This document shows, one piece after another, positions 61,714 through 64,000 of a stretch of 64,000 bases of DNA (within the stretch, counting starts at the first letter, position 1; every line of letters starts with the position of its first letter). The notes under the pieces were generated by a model that saw only the letters and a program-made list of their open reading frames with translations, made no database searches and had not been told where the DNA came from. The position numbers were made by a program, and so were the translations under genes. Origin of the DNA: Flavobacterium circumlabens (lineage in GTDB: Bacteria; Bacteroidota; Bacteroidia; Flavobacteriales; Flavobacteriaceae); NCBI RefSeq assembly GCF_004345565.1, contig NZ_SLWA01000005.1:142301-206300 (forward strand), in the 5' to 3' direction.

Positions 61714-62124
61714 ATGAAAGTAACCATATCAAGAAAAGCACATTTTAATGCTGCACATCGATTGCATAGGAAAGATTGGACATTCGAAAAGAACAATGCT
61801 GTTTTTGGAAAATGTAATAATCCTAATTTTCATGGTCACAATTATGGTTTAACAGTAAGTGTTACAGGAAAAATTGACCCCGAAACCGGTTTTGTTTTAG
61901 ATGTGAAAGTATTAGCGGACATTATACTCGAAGAGGTAGAAATTCCGTTTGATCACAAAAACCTGAATCTGGACGTTCCCGAATTTCAGGATTTGAATCC
62001 AACAGCAGAAAATATTGCCGTTGTGATATGGAATAAAATCAGAAAAAGAATTCAGCCTGATTTCGACTTGGAAATCATTCTGAATGAAACGGACCGCAAT
62101 TTTGTAACCTATAAAGGAGAATAA
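61714..62124 (+). CDS. queD: 6-carboxytetrahydropterin synthase / PTPS family
   Basis: This 136-residue enzyme belongs to the 6-pyruvoyl-tetrahydropterin synthase family. HFNAAHRLH (residues 9-17) gives the first zinc histidine, and GKCNNPNFHGHNYGL near 30-45 the catalytic cysteine and the two other zinc histidines. VEIPFDHKNLNLD and NPTAENIAVVIW follow as in QueD. The likely role is in queuosine synthesis; a pterin role cannot be excluded. It lies 22 bases after idi and 4 bases before bcp. Confidence 0.85.
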   Translation: MKVTISRKAHFNAAHRLHRKDWTFEKNNAVFGKCNNPNFHGHNYGLTVSVTGKIDPETGFVLDVKVLADIILEEVEIPFDHKNLNLDVPEFQDLNPTAENIAVVIWNKIRKRIQPDFDLEIILNETDRNFVTYKGE

Positions 62125-62128
62125 AAAA

Positions 62129-62587
62129 ATGTCAATAAAAACAGGAGATATAGTTCCGAATTTTACTGCAAAGGATAGTCACGGAGAAGTTTTTGAAAGC
62201 CAAAGTGTTTTGGGACGAAAACCGCTCGTGATTTATTTTTATCCAAAAGACAATACACCGGGCTGTACCACCGAAGCCTGCAGCTTTAGAGATCAATACG
62301 AAGATTTTAAAGATCTCGGGGCAGAAGTTATCGGGATAAGCAGCGATAGTGTAAAATCACATCATAAATTTGCCAATAAGCACCAATTGCCTTTTATATT
62401 GTTATCGGATCAGGATAAAAAATTAAGACACCTTTTTGGTGTTCGCGATAATTTATTCGGTCTTTTGCCGGGAAGAGTAACCTATATTATAGACAAGAAT
62501 GGAGTTGTTATCCTGATTTTTGATAGTATGAATGCTTCAAAGCATATTCCTAAGGCATTAAAAACAATTAAAGAATTAGTATTATAG
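62129..62587 (+). CDS. bcp: Thioredoxin-dependent peroxiredoxin, Bcp/PrxQ type
   Basis: This 152-residue enzyme reduces hydroperoxides. VIYFYPKDNTPGCTTEACSFRDQYEDF near 33-59 has the peroxidatic cysteine in TPGCT and the resolving cysteine five residues later (TEACSF), as in PrxQ. VIGISSDSVKSHHKF and LPFILLSDQDKKL are further family motifs, and VTYIIDKNGVV closes the fold. It follows queD by four bases, so both are probably on one transcript. Confidence 0.93.
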   Translation: MSIKTGDIVPNFTAKDSHGEVFESQSVLGRKPLVIYFYPKDNTPGCTTEACSFRDQYEDFKDLGAEVIGISSDSVKSHHKFANKHQLPFILLSDQDKKLRHLFGVRDNLFGLLPGRVTYIIDKNGVVILIFDSMNASKHIPKALKTIKELVL

Positions 62588-62646
62588 ATTGAAAAAATAG
62601 CAGTACATCAACATTAAATTAATAAAGATATTAGCCCTCAAAAACT

Positions 62647-63615
62647 ATGAAGCCAAAAACATACCCTTTGCAATTTGACCCTATTTTAAAAGAAAGAATC
62701 TGGGGAGGAGAAAAACTAAAAACAATTCTTAACAAACCAATTGTTTCTAAAATCACGGGTGAAAGCTGGGAATTGTCTACTGTAGAAGGCGATGTAAGTG
62801 TAGTTGCTGACGGATCTTTGAAAGGTAAATCATTAATGGATCTTATCGATGAAATGCCGGAAGAAATCCTGGGAACGAAAGTTTATCAGCGTTTCGGAAA
62901 ACAATTTCCTTTACTTTTTAAATATTTGGATGCCCGTGAAGACCTTTCCATACAAGTGCATCCAAATGATAAACTGGCAAAAGAGCGTCACAACTCTTTT
63001 GGTAAAACCGAGATGTGGTACGTAACGCAGGCTGATGCTGATGCCAGAATAATTGTGGGATTTAAAGAAGATTCCAGTAAAGAAGAATATCTAAAACATT
63101 TAAATGATAAAACTTTAGTTTCGATTTTAGATGATGTGAAAGCAAAACCGGGCGATGTTTTCTTTTTGGAGACCGGAACAGTTCACGCAATCGGTGCCGG
63201 TTTGGTTGTAGCCGAAATTCAGCAGACTTCTGATATCACGTATCGCTTGTATGATTTCGATCGTAAAGATGCACAAGGAAATACAAGAGAGCTTCATGTA
63301 GACTTAGCGCTTGATGCTATCAATTACAATAAAGTCGAGACACAGAAAAAATATGAGACCAAAACAAATGTATCCAATACAATAGTTGATTGTCCGTATT
63401 TTACAACCAATTTTATTCCGTTGGAAGATAAAGTTACGGTTTCTAAAACGGGAGAAACTTTTACGGTTTATATGTGTATTGAAGGAAGTTTCGAAATTGA
63501 ATATGACGGTTTTAAACAATCTTATAAAAAAGGAGATACGGTTTTAGTTCCTGCTGAGATAAATACATTTTTTGTGAGCGGAAAAGCTTCAATTTTAGAA
63601 ATTTACATTTCATAG
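62647..63615 (+). CDS. manA: Mannose-6-phosphate isomerase, class I type
   Basis: This 322-residue zinc enzyme interconverts mannose 6-phosphate and fructose 6-phosphate. LKERIWGGEKL near 14-24 is the family start, LSIQVHPNDKLAKERH near 98-113 holds the metal-binding His region, KTEMWYV follows, and ETGTVHAIGAGLVVAEIQQTSDITYRLYDFDR near 172-203 carries the active-site motif. The C-terminal cupin is short, as in Bacillus-type PMI. It can supply mannose for GDP-sugars, though no GDP-mannose gene is in this window. Confidence 0.92.
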   Translation: MKPKTYPLQFDPILKERIWGGEKLKTILNKPIVSKITGESWELSTVEGDVSVVADGSLKGKSLMDLIDEMPEEILGTKVYQRFGKQFPLLFKYLDAREDLSIQVHPNDKLAKERHNSFGKTEMWYVTQADADARIIVGFKEDSSKEEYLKHLNDKTLVSILDDVKAKPGDVFFLETGTVHAIGAGLVVAEIQQTSDITYRLYDFDRKDAQGNTRELHVDLALDAINYNKVETQKKYETKTNVSNTIVDCPYFTTNFIPLEDKVTVSKTGETFTVYMCIEGSFEIEYDGFKQSYKKGDTVLVPAEINTFFVSGKASILEIYIS

Positions 63616-63637
63616 CACGTAATAAAAAGATTATGTG

Positions 63638-63645
63638 TACTTTTG
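63638..63645 (+). promoter_or_regulatory. Candidate -7 promoter motif (TACTTTTG)
   Basis: TACTTTTG matches TAnnTTTG exactly and is followed by GCAGTCGC, a common flavobacterial transcription-start context. The ATG of the small gene lies 27 bases downstream at 63673. No good -33 is seen. Confidence 0.45.
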
Positions 63646-63672
63646 CAGTCGCAAATTAAAATAAAAATAAAA

Positions 63673-63939
63673 ATGGCAAACGTTAAAAATTTAAAGAAAG
63701 ACATCAACTTCGTATTGGGAGATATTATTGAGGCAATTTACTTATTCGAAATGTCTACAACTGGAAATCCTACTCCGGAAACGAATGCTTTGATTGATCA
63801 GGCTATAGCTGCTTTTGATTCTTTGATCACGAAAGTGAATGCTAAGAACGTTGAAAACAAAAAAGCGCACTTCAAACAAATCAATGTTGAATTGGAAGAA
63901 ACTGCTAATCAATTGATTGCTAAAATCAACGAATTGTAA
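63673..63939 (+). CDS. Small helical protein of unknown function
   Basis: This 88-residue protein begins MANVKNLKKDINFVLGD at 63673; an alternative start at 63643 lies inside the promoter motif. It looks all-helical, with two heptad-like stretches (TNALIDQAIAAFDSLITKV and FKQINVELEETANQLIAKI), no cysteine and no membrane segment. I do not recognise the family. A perfect -7 motif and an independent position after manA suggest its own transcript. The last 61 bases of the window show no further gene. Confidence 0.75.
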   Translation: MANVKNLKKDINFVLGDIIEAIYLFEMSTTGNPTPETNALIDQAIAAFDSLITKVNAKNVENKKAHFKQINVELEETANQLIAKINEL

Positions 63940-64000
63940 GCAAAAAAAAGTATAAAAAAGTGCAAATTTATTTTGGTAAAACGAAAAACCGCTTTATATT

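Overview
The window looks like a chromosome segment of a low-GC member of the Bacteroidota, most likely Flavobacteriaceae and probably Flavobacterium or a close relative. The signs are AT-rich coding, promoter-like TAnnTTTG motifs ahead of genes, a PorV/PorQ-type outer-membrane protein, a DUF4105 protein, a zinc-less RecQ and short palindromic intergenic repeats. All names come from reading the sequence; no database search was run.

Positions 1-44126 form one very large surface-polysaccharide locus, all on the + strand. The left part (1-14179) holds a truncated GT4, an EpsG-type polymerase, two GT2s, a hexapeptide acyltransferase, an SDR epimerase (probably acting on dTDP-L-rhamnose), a CgeB-like glycosyltransferase, a WbpV-like reductase, rmlC-rmlD-rmlA (no rmlB in the window), a WecA/WbpL-like initiating transferase, an RmlC-like cupin, a PglE-like aminotransferase and a membrane WbpM/PglF-like UDP-GlcNAc 4,6-dehydratase. 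A clear terminator closes it. The middle part (14358-26247) begins with a Wzm/Wzt ABC exporter whose ATPase has an extra C-terminal domain, then an array of nine glycosyltransferases, many with overlapping start and stop codons. The next part (26268-35240) holds decoration and sialic-acid genes: two tandem acyltransferase-3 genes (the second with a 1-base frameshift), neuA-neuB-GT-neuC, a CatB-like acetyltransferase and an MBOAT plus SGNH-like pair. The last part (35309-44126) has five GT-B transferases, a Wzy/O-antigen-ligase protein and a WcaJ-type polyprenyl glycosylphosphotransferase. Together the genes could make and export one or two heteroglycans containing L-rhamnose or a 4-epimer, a UDP-GlcNAc-derived 6-deoxy amino sugar and sialic acid, with acyl decorations. 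Two initiating enzymes and two polymerase-like proteins suggest two pathways; no Wzx flippase or sialyltransferase was recognised.

Positions 44128-64000 are mostly housekeeping genes: DUF4105 and PorV/PorQ-family proteins (-), pssA and a GH25 lysozyme (+), lptB, an AhpD-like protein, tatC and kdsD (-), recQ (+), a small unknown gene (-), a COG2509-type FAD dehydrogenase with two unknown genes (+), a quinone reductase, a secreted Xaa-Pro aminopeptidase, exported msrA and lipoprotein msrB (-), then idi, a queD-like gene, bcp, manA and a small unknown gene (+).

The non-coding part of the right half is rich in repeats: a motif built on ACTGAGACTGAAAACTG in three convergent intergenic gaps, a 128-base palindromic element with 29-base perfect arms, a folded RNA-like element at 56838-56950, and two more long inverted repeats. 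No tRNA, rRNA, CRISPR array, transposase or phage gene was seen. There is no gene-free stretch above about 300 bases.
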